A stretch of DNA of 64,000 nucleotides from Streptomyces sp. 11x1 (GCF_032598905.1 NZ_CP122458.1:9573001-9637000), one strand, 5' to 3'. Shown: positions 26,994-35,612, counted from the first letter of the stretch. Program-made: numbers and translations. Notes: a model not told the origin generated them from the letters alone.

Positions 26994-27207
26994 ATGCCGG
27001 CCAGGAACCTGCTGGTGGACATGTCACGGCAGTGCGACACCAGACTTCCGGAAGTGGGCTGCGGCAGTGGTCGCCGCCCGGGAGGGTGAGCCGCTCTCGC
27101 GGCTGATGCAGCGGGCGCTGCGGGATGCGCTGCTGCGGCTTTACGCGGAAGACCGGGGCCGCGACTCACGACCGACAGACGAGCCGACCGGAAAGGGAAG
27201 GCCATGA
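26994..27207 (+). pseudogene. Possible frameshifted small gene of unknown family
   Basis: ATG 26994 follows GGAGAGGCAGATGCC and opens MPARNLLVDMSRQCDTR, which soon stops. In the next frame the sequence continues plausibly as FRKWAAAVVAAREGEPLSR and LMQRALRDALLRLYAEDRGR up to 27207, overlapping the PRC-barrel start by 4 bases. I do not recognise the family; a single frameshift near 27050 would join the two parts. Confidence 0.35.
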
Positions 27208-27560
27208 TTCACGCAGCCGACGTCCGCGAGTGGCGCAACCGCGATGTTGTCGACGCCGAGTCGCGCAAGATCGGTGTCCTTGAGGCGGTGTATGTGGACA
27301 CCACCACTGACGAGTCGGCCATGGCCACGGTACGGACCGGACTGCCCACCCGGCACCGACTGCTCTTCGTTCCCATCGAGGACGCGATCGTCGGCCCGGG
27401 CTATCTCAGGGTCGGCTATGTCAGAACGCTGGTGAAGCAGGCGCCTTCGATCGGCACCGACGACGTGCTGCCCGCCGAGCAGGAGGAAGCGATCTTCAAG
27501 CACTACGGACTGGCCTACGCGCCCGGTGCGGCCGGAGAACGGCAACTGGCGCGCCGCTGA
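27204..27560 (+). CDS. PRC-barrel domain protein
   Basis: 118 residues comprising a PRC-barrel: DVREWRNRDVVDAESRKIGV, LEAVYVDTTTDES, MATVRTGLPTRHRLLFVPIEDA and YLRVGYVRTLVKQAPSI, then an acidic LPAEQEEAIFKHYGL helix. GGAAAGGGAAGG before the ATG is a strong ribosome site. PRC-barrel proteins of this size occur in streptomycete stress loci with CsbD and small membrane proteins. It is one of the few intact members of this region. Confidence 0.9.
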   Translation: MIHAADVREWRNRDVVDAESRKIGVLEAVYVDTTTDESAMATVRTGLPTRHRLLFVPIEDAIVGPGYLRVGYVRTLVKQAPSIGTDDVLPAEQEEAIFKHYGLAYAPGAAGERQLARR

Positions 27561-27586
27561 CCACCTACGGACAGAACGACTGCCCT

Positions 27587-28739
27587 GTGAAATACGCACC
27601 ATGCGCCAACTGGCCACGCCCCCGCGAAGAACAGCGGCTGTTGACGGCCGTGGCTTCGGCGGAGAAAACGGCTCTACTGACCGAGATCTTCGAACTACGT
27701 TCCAGGGACGAGCAGTTGGGCCGTGCGTTGGCGAGCGGTTCGGTGATCGACCAGGTGCGCGGCATGCTGATGGCCTTGGTGCCTGTTCCAGCGAGAGGGC
27801 TGCCTGTGCTCGGAAAGCTGATGCGTACGCACGCTTGGCGGGCGTACGAGCGGCTGGATGCCGTCCACTGGGCCCGGCTTGCCTCGGCCGTCACCTTCAC
27901 CAGCTTCGTCGCGCTCTTTCCGCTGATCACCGTGGGCGCGGCGATCGGTGCCAAGCTGCTGAGCGACGACCAGCTGGGGAAACTCGAGGACAAGATCGCC
28001 GCCCAGGCGCCAGGCCTCTCTGGCCTGCTGGACCTGGACGGTCTCGTTGCACATGCCGGATCCGCCGGGCTGATCGTGGGCGCGCTGCTGCTTGTGATCG
28101 GCATCAACTGGGTCGGCGCCGTGCGCGGCTGCCTACGTGCAGTGGGGGAGAAATAAGCAGGACCCGGGCAATCTGTTCCTGCTCAAGTTCCAGGACTCCG
28201 TTGTGCTGGTCGGTCTCGGCGCGGTCGGGCTGGTCGCGACCGATAGTGCGATGCTCGCGAACAGTGCCGTCGGCCGGGCCGTCGACAAGGCCGGGTATCG
28301 CGGGCGGGACGGGCCCTGCTGTTCTTCGCCGGCCTGGCCATCGTCCTGTTGTCGACTTCATGCTGCTCGTCTACATGCTCACCCGGCTGCCGCGGGTGCA
28401 TCCCGACCGACGTGCGGTCGTAGTCGCCGGGATGACCGGTGCGGCGGGCCTCGAACTGCTCAAGTGGTTGCTGACCGGGCAGGGCGTTGCGGCGAAGAGC
28501 ATGTACAGCGCCTTCGCCGTGCCGGTCGCCATCGTGCTGTGGATCAACCTCATGGCCAGGCTGCTGTACTGCGCGTTTGGACAGCGACAGCAGCGGGGAC
28601 GGTGGTGTGGTCCGGCGAGACAGCCGAGGGCCAGTGCCCGGAGCCCGGGATCAGCCCCGCAGCCGACGGCGCACCACAGCGGGCGTCAGCCGGCAGCGGC
28701 GCACCAGCAGCACCGCGTCTCCAGACGCACGGCCCGTGA
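27587..28739 (+). pseudogene. ANTAR fragment joined to frameshifted YihY/BrkB membrane protein
   Basis: The first 60 codons end in LGRALASGSVIDQVRGMLMA, which is the start of an ANTAR RNA-binding domain. The frame then runs directly into a YihY/BrkB membrane protein: RTHAWRAYERLDAVHWARLA, VTFTSFVALFPLITVG. Near 28140 the match shifts frame (DPGNLFLLKFQDSVVLVGL), then again near 28313 and 28352 (VDFMLLVYMLTRLPRVHPDR, KSMYSAFAVPVAIVLWINLM) and near 28577 (WTATAAGTVVWSGE). At least four frameshifts make it dead. Family members are polytopic inner-membrane proteins of unclear function. Confidence 0.85.
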
Positions 28740-28795
28740 TCCGAGCGTGGTTCGTGCTCGGCCGGCTGTGTGCGGTCACCGTCTCGGCGACGGTG

Positions 28796-29512
28796 TCAGA
28801 CCACCAGGCCGGGGAGGGGTTCGGAGTCGTCGATGAAGGCGCGGGCGACGTCGGACAGGCGTCGGTTGTGGGCGCGGGCGTAGCCGCGCAGTGCGGTGAA
28901 GGCCTGCTCCATGTCGATGCTCTGGCGTTCGGCGAGTTTCCCCTTGGCCTGTTCGATCAGGACCCGGCTGTTGAGTGCGGTCTGCAGCTGTTCGTTGAGG
29001 ACGGTGCTGCGGTGGGTTGTGCGTTGTTGCAGGAGGCTGATGGTGGCGACGTCGGCGAGGGCCTGGGCGACGAGGGTGGCGGACGGGTCGAAGGGGCCGG
29101 GGGCGGCGCGGAAGAGGTTCAGGGCGCCGACGACCTCGTCGCGCAGGCGCATGGGCAGGGCCTGGACGGCCCCGAATCCGCTGCGGTGGGCCGCCGCGAC
29201 GAAGCGTGGCCAGCGGTCGACCTCCCGGGTCAGGTCGGGGACGATCACCTGTGTGCCGGCGCGGAAGCACTCGAGGCAGGGGCCCTCGTCGTTCTGGAGT
29301 TGGAAGAGTTCCAGCAGGCGTACCTGTTCGTCGGAGGCGGCCATGACGCGGAGTTCGCCGTCGCGGTCCGCGAGCAGCACCCCGGCCGCACTGGCGCCGA
29401 GCATGCCCACGCAGCGGTCGGTGAGCAGGCGCAGGAAGTCGATCAGGTCGAAGTCGGCGACCAGGTTGTCCGCCAGCTCGACGAAGGTCTTGGCCAGAAG
29501 CTGCTGATTCAT
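28796..29512 (-). CDS. GAF-ANTAR regulator (second of pair)
   Basis: 238 residues. An N-terminal GAF domain covers about residues 10-165 (LVADFDLIDFLRLLTDRCV, GVLLADRDGELRVMAASDE, ECFRAGTQVIVPDL). The C-terminal ANTAR domain is seen in LNSRVLIEQAKGKLAERQS and ALRGYARAHNRRLSDVARA. ANTAR domains bind paired RNA hairpins and act as antiterminators, here gated by a GAF ligand. ATG 29512 has AAGGG upstream; a start 30 codons earlier overlaps the preceding stop and is possible. Last gene of a STAS-GNAT-GAF/ANTAR-GAF/ANTAR operon. Confidence 0.88.
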   Translation of the reverse strand: MNQQLLAKTFVELADNLVADFDLIDFLRLLTDRCVGMLGASAAGVLLADRDGELRVMAASDEQVRLLELFQLQNDEGPCLECFRAGTQVIVPDLTREVDRWPRFVAAAHRSGFGAVQALPMRLRDEVVGALNLFRAAPGPFDPSATLVAQALADVATISLLQQRTTHRSTVLNEQLQTALNSRVLIEQAKGKLAERQSIDMEQAFTALRGYARAHNRRLSDVARAFIDDSEPLPGLVV

Positions 29513-29591
29513 CGTGAACACCCTTGATGGAGACTGGTCCCGCCGGGAGGGGGCGGGAAGTGCAGCACGTTCGTAGGTCGGCACGGGTGCG

Positions 29592-30353
29592 TCAGGTTTC
29601 ATCGTCGGTCCCTCTCGGTTCCGCGTCGGGGGAGAAGCGAAGCCGGTGGGCCACCACGTCGGCGGCCACCTCGGGGAGTCGGCGTCCCTGGGTATAGGCG
29701 TAGGCGCGGAGCCTGACGAAGGCTTCGTCGATGCCGACGCCGAGTTGGACGGTGAGGATGCCGGCGGCCTGGTCGATCTCCGGGCGGTATCCGCCCAGGT
29801 CCTCGAAGCCACGGTCCGGCAACGGTCCGCCGGTCGGCGTGCCCGTCTCCTCGATCCGGCCATCGAGCAGGAGCAGCGTTGCGAGATCGGCGAAGGCCAG
29901 CGCGTCGGCCAACTCCTCCGCGTCCAGCACGGTCGGCACGTTGGCGTACAGGTCCAGGATTCCCGGGCTGATCGCCCCTAGCTGCAGGGGGAGTGCGAAC
30001 ACTGCGCGTGCCCCGGCTTCCAACGCCGCATCGGCGAACACGGGCCAGCGGTCCTGCATCGCGTGTGTCAGCAGATCGGGTGTCAGGATGGCGGAACCCT
30101 GTGTGAAGGCGTCGACGCAGGGTCCCTCGCCCAGGGTGAGCTGGAGCTCCTCCAACTGCTCGCTGATGTCGTCGGTGCTGCACAGGGGATGGCTCGTCGT
30201 GGTCCGGGACATCGCGGATACTCCGGCACCGCCGACTGGGAGCGCGGCCACGGCCGCGGTGCACACGTCCACCACGCCGACCCGGGCGCCGCGTCGGGCC
30301 GCCTGCTCGGCGACCAGCGCCTGGATACGGGCCGAGCGGCTGTCGGACCTCAC
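29592..30353 (-). CDS. GAF-ANTAR regulator (first of pair)
   Basis: 253 residues. The GAF part includes SEQLEELQLTLGEGPCVDAF and GARAVFALPLQLGAISPGIL, and the ANTAR part YRPEIDQAAGILTVQLGVGI, FVRLRAYAYTQGRRLPEVA. The first ANTAR helix has the conserved IDQAAGI rather than the AKG core. Its GTG start overlaps the GNAT stop (GTGA), proving translational coupling, and 11 bases overlap a possible extended start of the next gene. The pair of GAF-ANTAR proteins may form heterodimers or sense different signals. Confidence 0.87.
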   Translation of the reverse strand: MRSDSRSARIQALVAEQAARRGARVGVVDVCTAAVAALPVGGAGVSAMSRTTTSHPLCSTDDISEQLEELQLTLGEGPCVDAFTQGSAILTPDLLTHAMQDRWPVFADAALEAGARAVFALPLQLGAISPGILDLYANVPTVLDAEELADALAFADLATLLLLDGRIEETGTPTGGPLPDRGFEDLGGYRPEIDQAAGILTVQLGVGIDEAFVRLRAYAYTQGRRLPEVAADVVAHRLRFSPDAEPRGTDDET

Positions 30354-31015
30354 GCGGGCCGCCGCGTCCGGACATCGTGCGCCAGGCCCTCCAGCCTCGC
30401 CGTGGTACGTTCCCCGACGGGAAGGACCAGCACCCTGAGCAGCGTGGTGCTGACCGGCCTCCAGATCTCTCCCACGTCCAGCCATCCCCAGGAACGGAGC
30501 GCAGTGAGAGTCGGGCGATCAGCCCGGTCCACCAAGGTTGCGCCGAGCGACGCCTGGTGATCTGTCAGCAGCCGCTCCTGCAACCGGCGGGCCACGTGCT
30601 CGTCCTGCGGGTGCGGGCGGACCAGGATGTCGGTGATCGCGAAGACTCCGCCCGATGCGGTGAGTTGCTCGATGCTGCGCGGCAGTGCCCCGTCGAACCC
30701 CAGCCACCAGAGGCCGTCGCCGCGCACCGGGAAGCCCAAGGCGCATCCCACCAGGCCATCCGTTTCTGCGATCACCATGGCGAACCCCGGCCGGCGGATG
30801 TCGCCGGTGAGACGGTTCAGGAAGTCCTCGCGGCCGGGAGCACGGTAGGTCTCAAGGGGAGACGTCTCACGGGAGGCCACGTACAGATCCGCCAGTTCCC
30901 CGCCGAGGCCCTGCGCTTGCCAGCGGTTCACCCGACGCAACCGCACCGCGTCCAGTGCGGGCGACTCGCCGCCACTGGGCCCGTACGGCTGCCCCCGCAT
31001 GGGCCGGGCCGTCAC
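30350..31015 (-). CDS. GNAT-like acetyltransferase
   Basis: 221 residues. The core includes LADLYVASRETSPLETYRAP, FAMVIAETDGLVGCALGFPV, ITDILVRPHPQDEHVARRLQ with the GNAT acyl-CoA-binding arrangement, then LLTDHQASLGATLVDRADRP. The Arg-Arg loop (EHVARRLQERL) is a relaxed version of Q/RxxGxG/A. The start overlaps the STAS stop by 4 bases and its stop overlaps the GAF-ANTAR start. Substrate unknown; its coupling to STAS and GAF/ANTAR regulators suggests modification of a regulator. Confidence 0.8.
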   Translation of the reverse strand: MTARPMRGQPYGPSGGESPALDAVRLRRVNRWQAQGLGGELADLYVASRETSPLETYRAPGREDFLNRLTGDIRRPGFAMVIAETDGLVGCALGFPVRGDGLWWLGFDGALPRSIEQLTASGGVFAITDILVRPHPQDEHVARRLQERLLTDHQASLGATLVDRADRPTLTALRSWGWLDVGEIWRPVSTTLLRVLVLPVGERTTARLEGLAHDVRTRRPA

Positions 31016-31443
31016 CGCCCCTCGCCCGAGAGGACAGGCACAGGCGGATCATGCCGGTGCGGCGGAGCTTCGGCGGGCGGGTCTGGGGACCCCGCGCCCG
31101 CGAGAGGAGGTGGCAGGGGCCCGAACGGCAGGCCAAGGAGCAGGAACCCGTAGCCGGTGAGGTTGAGTATCCGGCCCAGGCTTGGTGGCGGGTGGTGCAG
31201 TGCCAGGGTCCCGCCGGCCTCGGTGGTCTTGTGCGCGGCGTGGAGGAAGACGTTGAGACCACTGCAGTCGCAGAATGTGACGGGGGTGAGGTCGACGTCG
31301 ATGACGCGGATACCGTCGTCCAGACACCGCGCCAGTGCCGCGCGCACCAGTGGCGCCGATTCCAGGTCGATCTCACCGGCCAGGGTGATCAGTGCCCGGT
31401 GCCTTCGGGCACGGCGGTAGACGGTGAGCTGCGGAAGGGGCAT
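31012..31443 (-). CDS. STAS-domain anti-anti-sigma factor
   Basis: 143 residues. The STAS domain is clear: LITLAGEIDLESAPLVRAAL, IRVIDVDLTPVTFCDCSGLN with the phosphorylatable-Ser position in the DCSGLN block, then VFLHAAHKTTEAGGTLALH and LNLTGYGFLL. A Pro/His-rich 40-residue tail follows. ATG 31443 has GAGG upstream and was preferred over a long in-frame extension with no family match. Such proteins are substrates of anti-sigma kinases in the sigma-B-like network. It heads the coupled operon. Confidence 0.87.
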   Translation of the reverse strand: MPLPQLTVYRRARRHRALITLAGEIDLESAPLVRAALARCLDDGIRVIDVDLTPVTFCDCSGLNVFLHAAHKTTEAGGTLALHHPPPSLGRILNLTGYGFLLLGLPFGPLPPPLAGAGSPDPPAEAPPHRHDPPVPVLSGEGR

Positions 31444-32224
31444 GTGACGCCTCGGTTCGGAAGACCATGCGGCAGCGCACGCGTGACGCCGGGATTCCCG
31501 GCCTCTTGGTGTGCTGTCGGGAGGGGCGTACGTTCGGCGGAGGTGGAACAACGGTAGGTCCCACAGCCTGTGTGACATGACAGCGGCCCCACCCAGTTCC
31601 CTCCAGGGATGCGCCGGGTGACGGACGACAGGTCCGTTCCTCGCAGCCATGTGTGTCGAGCAACGACAAGCCGCCGGGGTCTGGGACGCCTGCACAGCAG
31701 CATAGTCCTTCACTCGGTCCGGTGGGCGGCCGGAAGCCGCCCATTCCCCAGGATGTGGACGGTGCCGAAAGCGGTGGTCCGCATATCCGCACTGTGAGGT
31801 ACGGGCGAGTGCGGCACGAGAGTGCTGGGGCGGCGGCCGAGAGAGGACGTGGCGATGCCGTGTGCCGTCAACTGGCGGCAGACCTGTCAGCGCCCGTGAT
31901 CTTTTCGCCGTCCGCCTCGCCTTGGAGGGCTTGGCCACCGGGCGCGCCTTGAGCCACTTCGCCCGCTTGGTCCACCAGCGTCTCAACCTCCCCGGGCGCG
32001 AGGCATGGGCGGGGAGCAGGTCGCCCCAGACGGTCTGGGGCGGCCAGGCCGCCCCACTCGGGAGGTTTCATGCGCGGACCCGGCGTCACCGTAGCCTCCG
32101 GGAGCGCAGGGGCGCTCTTTGGGGCAGGCAGCGTCAGCCGATTGCCTTCGAGCCTTCGCGACTGCGTCGAGCCATGCCCGATCCTCTGTGGCGCGGCTCG
32201 GTACCATCGGGGTTGTCTTAACGG
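31444..32224. other. 780-base gap without recognised gene
   Basis: Open frames exist on both strands but I recognise no family. The - strand reads Lys/Arg-rich in one part. The promoter of the STAS operon should lie at the left end. Likely decayed foreign DNA given the relics that follow. Confidence 0.4.
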
Positions 32225-32287
32225 AGTTTGGTGGACACCAATAAAGACAATGTCAACCGTCAGGTTCGACTGAGCTTCCTGGGGTGA
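32225..32287 (+). pseudogene. 3' scrap of a second yjbQ gene
   Basis: The frame reads SLVDTNKDNVNRQVRLSFLG then stop, matching the end of the intact YjbQ protein at 19594-20016 (LVDTNRDNPDRLVRLSFLG). About twenty codons survive, with AT-richer codons (AAT, AAA, GTC choices) than the intact copy, pointing to a different source. Nothing upstream resembles the rest of YjbQ. Confidence 0.75.
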
Positions 32288-32385
32288 GATTGCTGGCTTG
32301 AGCAGGATCGTCCTGGGTGTGGCCGCCAGATCTCCGTACCTCGCGTGTTCGAAACGGAGATGTCCTGCGCGGTACGGACCTGAAC

Positions 32386-32676
32386 ATGATCGAACGCCCC
32401 TACGGCGGATGCAGGAAGTGTCTGCTCGGCGTGCGACGTCTGTCGCGGATGAAGCTCGCGACGTCGTCGCCGGAGGGGCAACGGGAGGGCGTGCTGACCG
32501 CTGCCACGTCTGTCGGGGGCCACATCATCGGCTGGGCCGATGACTGGGAGGTGTCGGGCGCTACCGACCCGATGACCCGGCCGAAACTGGGCCCGTGGCT
32601 TCGCGATGAGAGGGGTCCTTACGACGGGCTGGTGGCTGCAGCCGTTCGGGTCGAATCCGGGGCGAATTCGGGCTGA
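32386..32676 (+). pseudogene. Serine recombinase (resolvase-type) N-terminal relic
   Basis: Starts MIERPYGGCRKCLLGVRRLS, then MKLATSSPEGQREGV, GGHIIGWADDWEVSGATDP, MTRPKLGPWLRDERGPYDGL and VAAAVRVESGANSG before stopping. This is the resolvase-domain block of large serine recombinases (interval R-L-S, then SPERQR-like, IIGWADD-x-x-SGATDP). The domain stops abruptly where the catalytic continuation (DR-x-x-R) should be, and the whole C-terminal part is missing. It abuts the start of the fumarylacetoacetate hydrolase-like gene. Confidence 0.8.
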
Positions 32677-32703
32677 AAGTATCGTTGTTCCTGTCTCCTG
32701 CGC

Positions 32704-33528
32704 GTGCTCGACGGCGCCGCCGTCCAGGTCACCGTCGACGGTGACGAGCTGGTCGCCGGGGACGGCCGCCGCGTCAAGACCGACGAGGCGCACCACCTGC
32801 CGCCGGTCGTCCCCTCCAAGGTGATCGCCGTCCACCTCAACCACCGTAGCCGCGTCGAGGAGTTCGGGATCGAGCTGCCGGCCACGCCCACCTACTTCCA
32901 CAAGCCGACCTCGGCCCTCAACGCCCACAAGGGCGCGATCGTCCGGCCCGAGGGCTGCAAGTGGCTCAACTACGAGGGCGAGGTCGCCATCGTCATCGGG
33001 AAGACCGCGCGCAACATCTCCCCGGCCGCAGCGGGCGAGTACATCGCCGGCTACACGATCGCCAACGACTACGGCCTGCACGACTTCCGTGACACCGACG
33101 CCGGCTCGATGCTCCGGGTCAAGGGCTCCGACACCCTGTGCCCGCTCGGTCCGGGGCTGGTCACCGACTGGGACTTCCACGGCAAGAGCCTGCGGACGTA
33201 TGTCAACGGCGAGGTCGTCCAGGACGGTTCGACCGACGAGATGCAATGGGACATGCACTACCTCGTCGCCGACATCGCCCGCACCATCACCCTGTACCCG
33301 GGCGACGTCCTCCTGTCGGGCACACCGGCCAACTCCCGGCCCGTACGGCCCGGTGACGTCGTAGAGGTCGAGGTGGAGGGCCTCGGGCGGCTCACCAACC
33401 ACGTCGTCACCGGCCCCACTCCCGTCCGCGCCGACGTCGGCGCGCAGCCCACCGAGTCCGAGGAGGTGCTGTCCACCGCGCTCGGCGGCGACTGGGAGTT
33501 CCGCGGCATCCGCCCGCCGAAGCGCTGA
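32704..33528 (+). CDS. Fumarylacetoacetate hydrolase family protein
   Basis: 274 residues. The FAH fold landmarks are YFHKPTSALNAHKGAIVRPE, the acidic metal block WLNYEGEVAIVIGK, IAGYTIANDYGLHDF, RDTDAGSMLRVKGSDT and LLSGTPANSRPVRPGD. Family members cleave C-C bonds or isomerise 2-oxo dienoates in aromatic catabolism. GTG 32704 is the only evident start; no ribosome site is seen, and the 5' end abuts the recombinase relic, so a few N-terminal codons or the native promoter may be missing. A catabolic link to the following cluster is possible. Confidence 0.87.
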   Translation: MLDGAAVQVTVDGDELVAGDGRRVKTDEAHHLPPVVPSKVIAVHLNHRSRVEEFGIELPATPTYFHKPTSALNAHKGAIVRPEGCKWLNYEGEVAIVIGKTARNISPAAAGEYIAGYTIANDYGLHDFRDTDAGSMLRVKGSDTLCPLGPGLVTDWDFHGKSLRTYVNGEVVQDGSTDEMQWDMHYLVADIARTITLYPGDVLLSGTPANSRPVRPGDVVEVEVEGLGRLTNHVVTGPTPVRADVGAQPTESEEVLSTALGGDWEFRGIRPPKR

Positions 33529-33577
33529 CGCTCCTGCGAGGGTCTGCCGGTCCCGGCGTACGGGTAGGGTCGCGCTC

Positions 33578-34180
33578 ATGAGCGATTCCGCCGAGAAGCC
33601 GGCCGTCAGGCCCCGCAAGCGCGTGGACTACGGGACCGGCCGTGAGGCCCTGCTCAACGCGGCCGTGCGGGTGGTGGCCCGGGGCGGGCTGCGCAAGCTC
33701 ACCTATCGCGCCGTCGCGGAGGAGGCGGGTGTCACGCACGGGCTCGTGGTGCACCACTTCGGCTCGCGGGACGCGCTGATCGAGGCAGCCCTGGAACACG
33801 CGGTGCGTACCAGTGCGAGTACGAGCTCCCTGGAGCCCGGCACGGGCGACATCGCCGACTTCGCGGCGGGACTTGCGGACATGGTCACGCGTGCGCCGGC
33901 CCTGCAGACGTTCCAGTACGAGCTCATGCTCGAATCCCGGCGCAGGCCCGAGCTGCTGCCGCAGATCCGCGCGCTGTACGACGAGTACTTCCAGGCCACG
34001 GAGAGGGAACTGTCCCGCAGCCTGCCCGACGGCACCAGCCCTGCCCTGACCCGGCTCGTCTTCGCCGCCCTGGAAGGTCTCGTGCTGCACCAGCTGGTGC
34101 TCGACGAGCCGGAGGTCACCGAGGCTGCGCTGAAGGAGCTGCGGTCACTGCTGACCCGGCCGCTTGGAGACGCAAAGTAG
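33578..34180 (+). CDS. TetR family regulator, left flank of catabolic cluster
   Basis: 200 residues. The helix-turn-helix is in GREALLNAAVRVVARGGLRK, LTYRAVAEEAGVTHGLVVHH with FGSRDALIEAALE. It is clearly paralogous to the TetR protein at 46109 (same LTYRAVA-x-EAGVTHGLV-x-HHFGSRD block and similar ligand domain). The two flank the P450 and folate genes, whose promoters carry a common palindrome. Stands 49 bases after the FAH-like gene. Confidence 0.92.
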   Translation: MSDSAEKPAVRPRKRVDYGTGREALLNAAVRVVARGGLRKLTYRAVAEEAGVTHGLVVHHFGSRDALIEAALEHAVRTSASTSSLEPGTGDIADFAAGLADMVTRAPALQTFQYELMLESRRRPELLPQIRALYDEYFQATERELSRSLPDGTSPALTRLVFAALEGLVLHQLVLDEPEVTEAALKELRSLLTRPLGDAK

Positions 34181-34218
34181 TCGCCCTAGCGGCAATCTCT
34201 GCCATAACAGCAGGTCAG

Positions 34219-34252
34219 GATGAGTCCCCGTCGCCGGCGACGGGGACTCATC
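34219..34252. terminator. Perfect 17-bp palindrome, terminator candidate
   Basis: Arms of 17 bases meet at the centre with no loop beyond the innermost bases (GATGAGTCCCCGTCGCC and its complement). CAGCAG and CTGCTG just outside add a second stem. It lies after the TetR gene and lacks a T run, so factor-independent termination on stem strength alone. Confidence 0.7.
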
Positions 34253-34298
34253 TGCTGCTTCTGGCGACGTAAAGAGTTGATTACATGCCCGCGAAGCA

Positions 34299-34327
34299 TT
34301 GACGAAATTATCCGTGTGGATAATTCT
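34299..34327 (+). promoter_or_regulatory. P450 promoter with TATCC-N4-GGATA operator
   Basis: TTGACG at 34299-34304 serves as -35; a perfect palindrome AATTATCC-GTGT-GGATAATT at 34306-34325 fills the spacer and overlaps the -10 (GATAAT or ATTCTC). The same layout recurs upstream of the gcvT-like gene. P450 start lies 90 bases downstream. Confidence 0.75.
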
Positions 34328-34415
34328 CGCCGTACGGGGCCCTTTGGTTTGCCCCTCCTTCTTCCACTCCCGAGCTCCCCCTCCGCCTCGCGCCCGATAC
34401 GAGGAGTGCCACGAC

Positions 34416-35612
34416 ATGACCGTCACCACCGCCGGACTCGCGTCCTCCACCGAGGACCTGCTGCCCTTCCGTGACCCCGGCTTCCGTGCGGACCCGTACC
34501 CGTACTACGCGCGGCTGCGGCAGGAGCACCCTGTCTACCGGCATCCGGTCGGCCTGTACGTCGTCTCCCGCTACGAGGACGTCGCCCGGCTGATCCGCAA
34601 CCCCACCCTGAGCGTGGAGCAGCTCGACTTCGGACCGGCCGCCCCGATCCACCACACCATGCTCGGCAAGGACGCCCCCGACCACACGCGGCTGCGGAGG
34701 ATCACCAACCGCTGGTTCACGCCCAAGGCGGTCGAGGAGTGGTCCAAGGTGATGCGCGCCTCCGTGGAGGCCGTGCTCGACGAGGTCGAGAAGGGCGACG
34801 GCACCCTGGACGCGGCCGACGGCCTCTCGCTGAAGTGCACCTTCGAGACCACCTGCCACATCTTCGGCATCGAGCCGGCCGAGATGGACACCATCCAGCG
34901 CAGGACCTACGAGATCGGACTGAGCCTCGGCCCCGGCGGCAACGACGAGGAGGCCCGCGCCACCGCGGAGGCGTTCGCCTGGTTCGCCGAGCACATCCGC
35001 CGGCTCGTCGCCGACAAGCGGGCACACCCCGGCGAGGGACTGATCGACGCGTTCATCGCCGCGCAGAACGAGGGCAGGATGACCGAGGAAGAGGTCGTCC
35101 ACACCATCTTCCTGTTCTTCGCCGTGGGCCATCTCGACGTCAAGCACCTGATCAACCACGGCATCTGGCTGATGACGCAGCGCCCCGAGCTGTTCGCCGC
35201 CTACCGCGACGAGCCCGAGGCCCGGCCCGGCATCATCAACGAGATCCTGCGCATCGACACACCCGAATCGATGGTGGTGCGCCTGACCACACAGGACACC
35301 GTCATCGGCGACACCACCGTCCCGGCCGGAGAGGCGCTGGCCCTGCTCATCGCCTCCGCCAACCGCGACCCCGAGGTCTTCACCGACCCCGACACCTTCG
35401 ACCACACCCGCCCCCTCGCCGCCAGCCAGCACCTGGCCTTCGGCTCCGGCATGCACGGCTGCGCCGGCCAGGTCCTGGCCCGCGCCGAGGCCGACATCGT
35501 CTTCAGCTCGATCGTCGACCGGTTCTCCGGTGTCGAGCCGGCGGGAGAGCCCGCCTACGCCCACACCGAGTTCCTGCGCACCATCACCCACCTCCCCGTC
35601 CGTTTCCTCTGA
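34416..35612 (+). CDS. Cytochrome P450
   Basis: 398-residue class I bacterial P450. Heme ligand Cys349 is in AFGSGMHGCAGQ (canonical FGxGxHxCxG), and the ExxR pair is Glu276-Arg279 (INEILR). The I-helix oxygen-activation motif is unusual: residues 236-242 read AVGHLDV where GxET or GxDT is expected, so the conserved acid-alcohol pair is absent. That occurs in P450s with altered proton delivery or non-standard chemistry. A GAGGAG site precedes ATG 34416. Ferredoxin follows 32 bases downstream. Within the cluster it likely carries out oxidative demethylation or hydroxylation of the methylated substrate. Confidence 0.93.
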   Translation: MTVTTAGLASSTEDLLPFRDPGFRADPYPYYARLRQEHPVYRHPVGLYVVSRYEDVARLIRNPTLSVEQLDFGPAAPIHHTMLGKDAPDHTRLRRITNRWFTPKAVEEWSKVMRASVEAVLDEVEKGDGTLDAADGLSLKCTFETTCHIFGIEPAEMDTIQRRTYEIGLSLGPGGNDEEARATAEAFAWFAEHIRRLVADKRAHPGEGLIDAFIAAQNEGRMTEEEVVHTIFLFFAVGHLDVKHLINHGIWLMTQRPELFAAYRDEPEARPGIINEILRIDTPESMVVRLTTQDTVIGDTTVPAGEALALLIASANRDPEVFTDPDTFDHTRPLAASQHLAFGSGMHGCAGQVLARAEADIVFSSIVDRFSGVEPAGEPAYAHTEFLRTITHLPVRFL

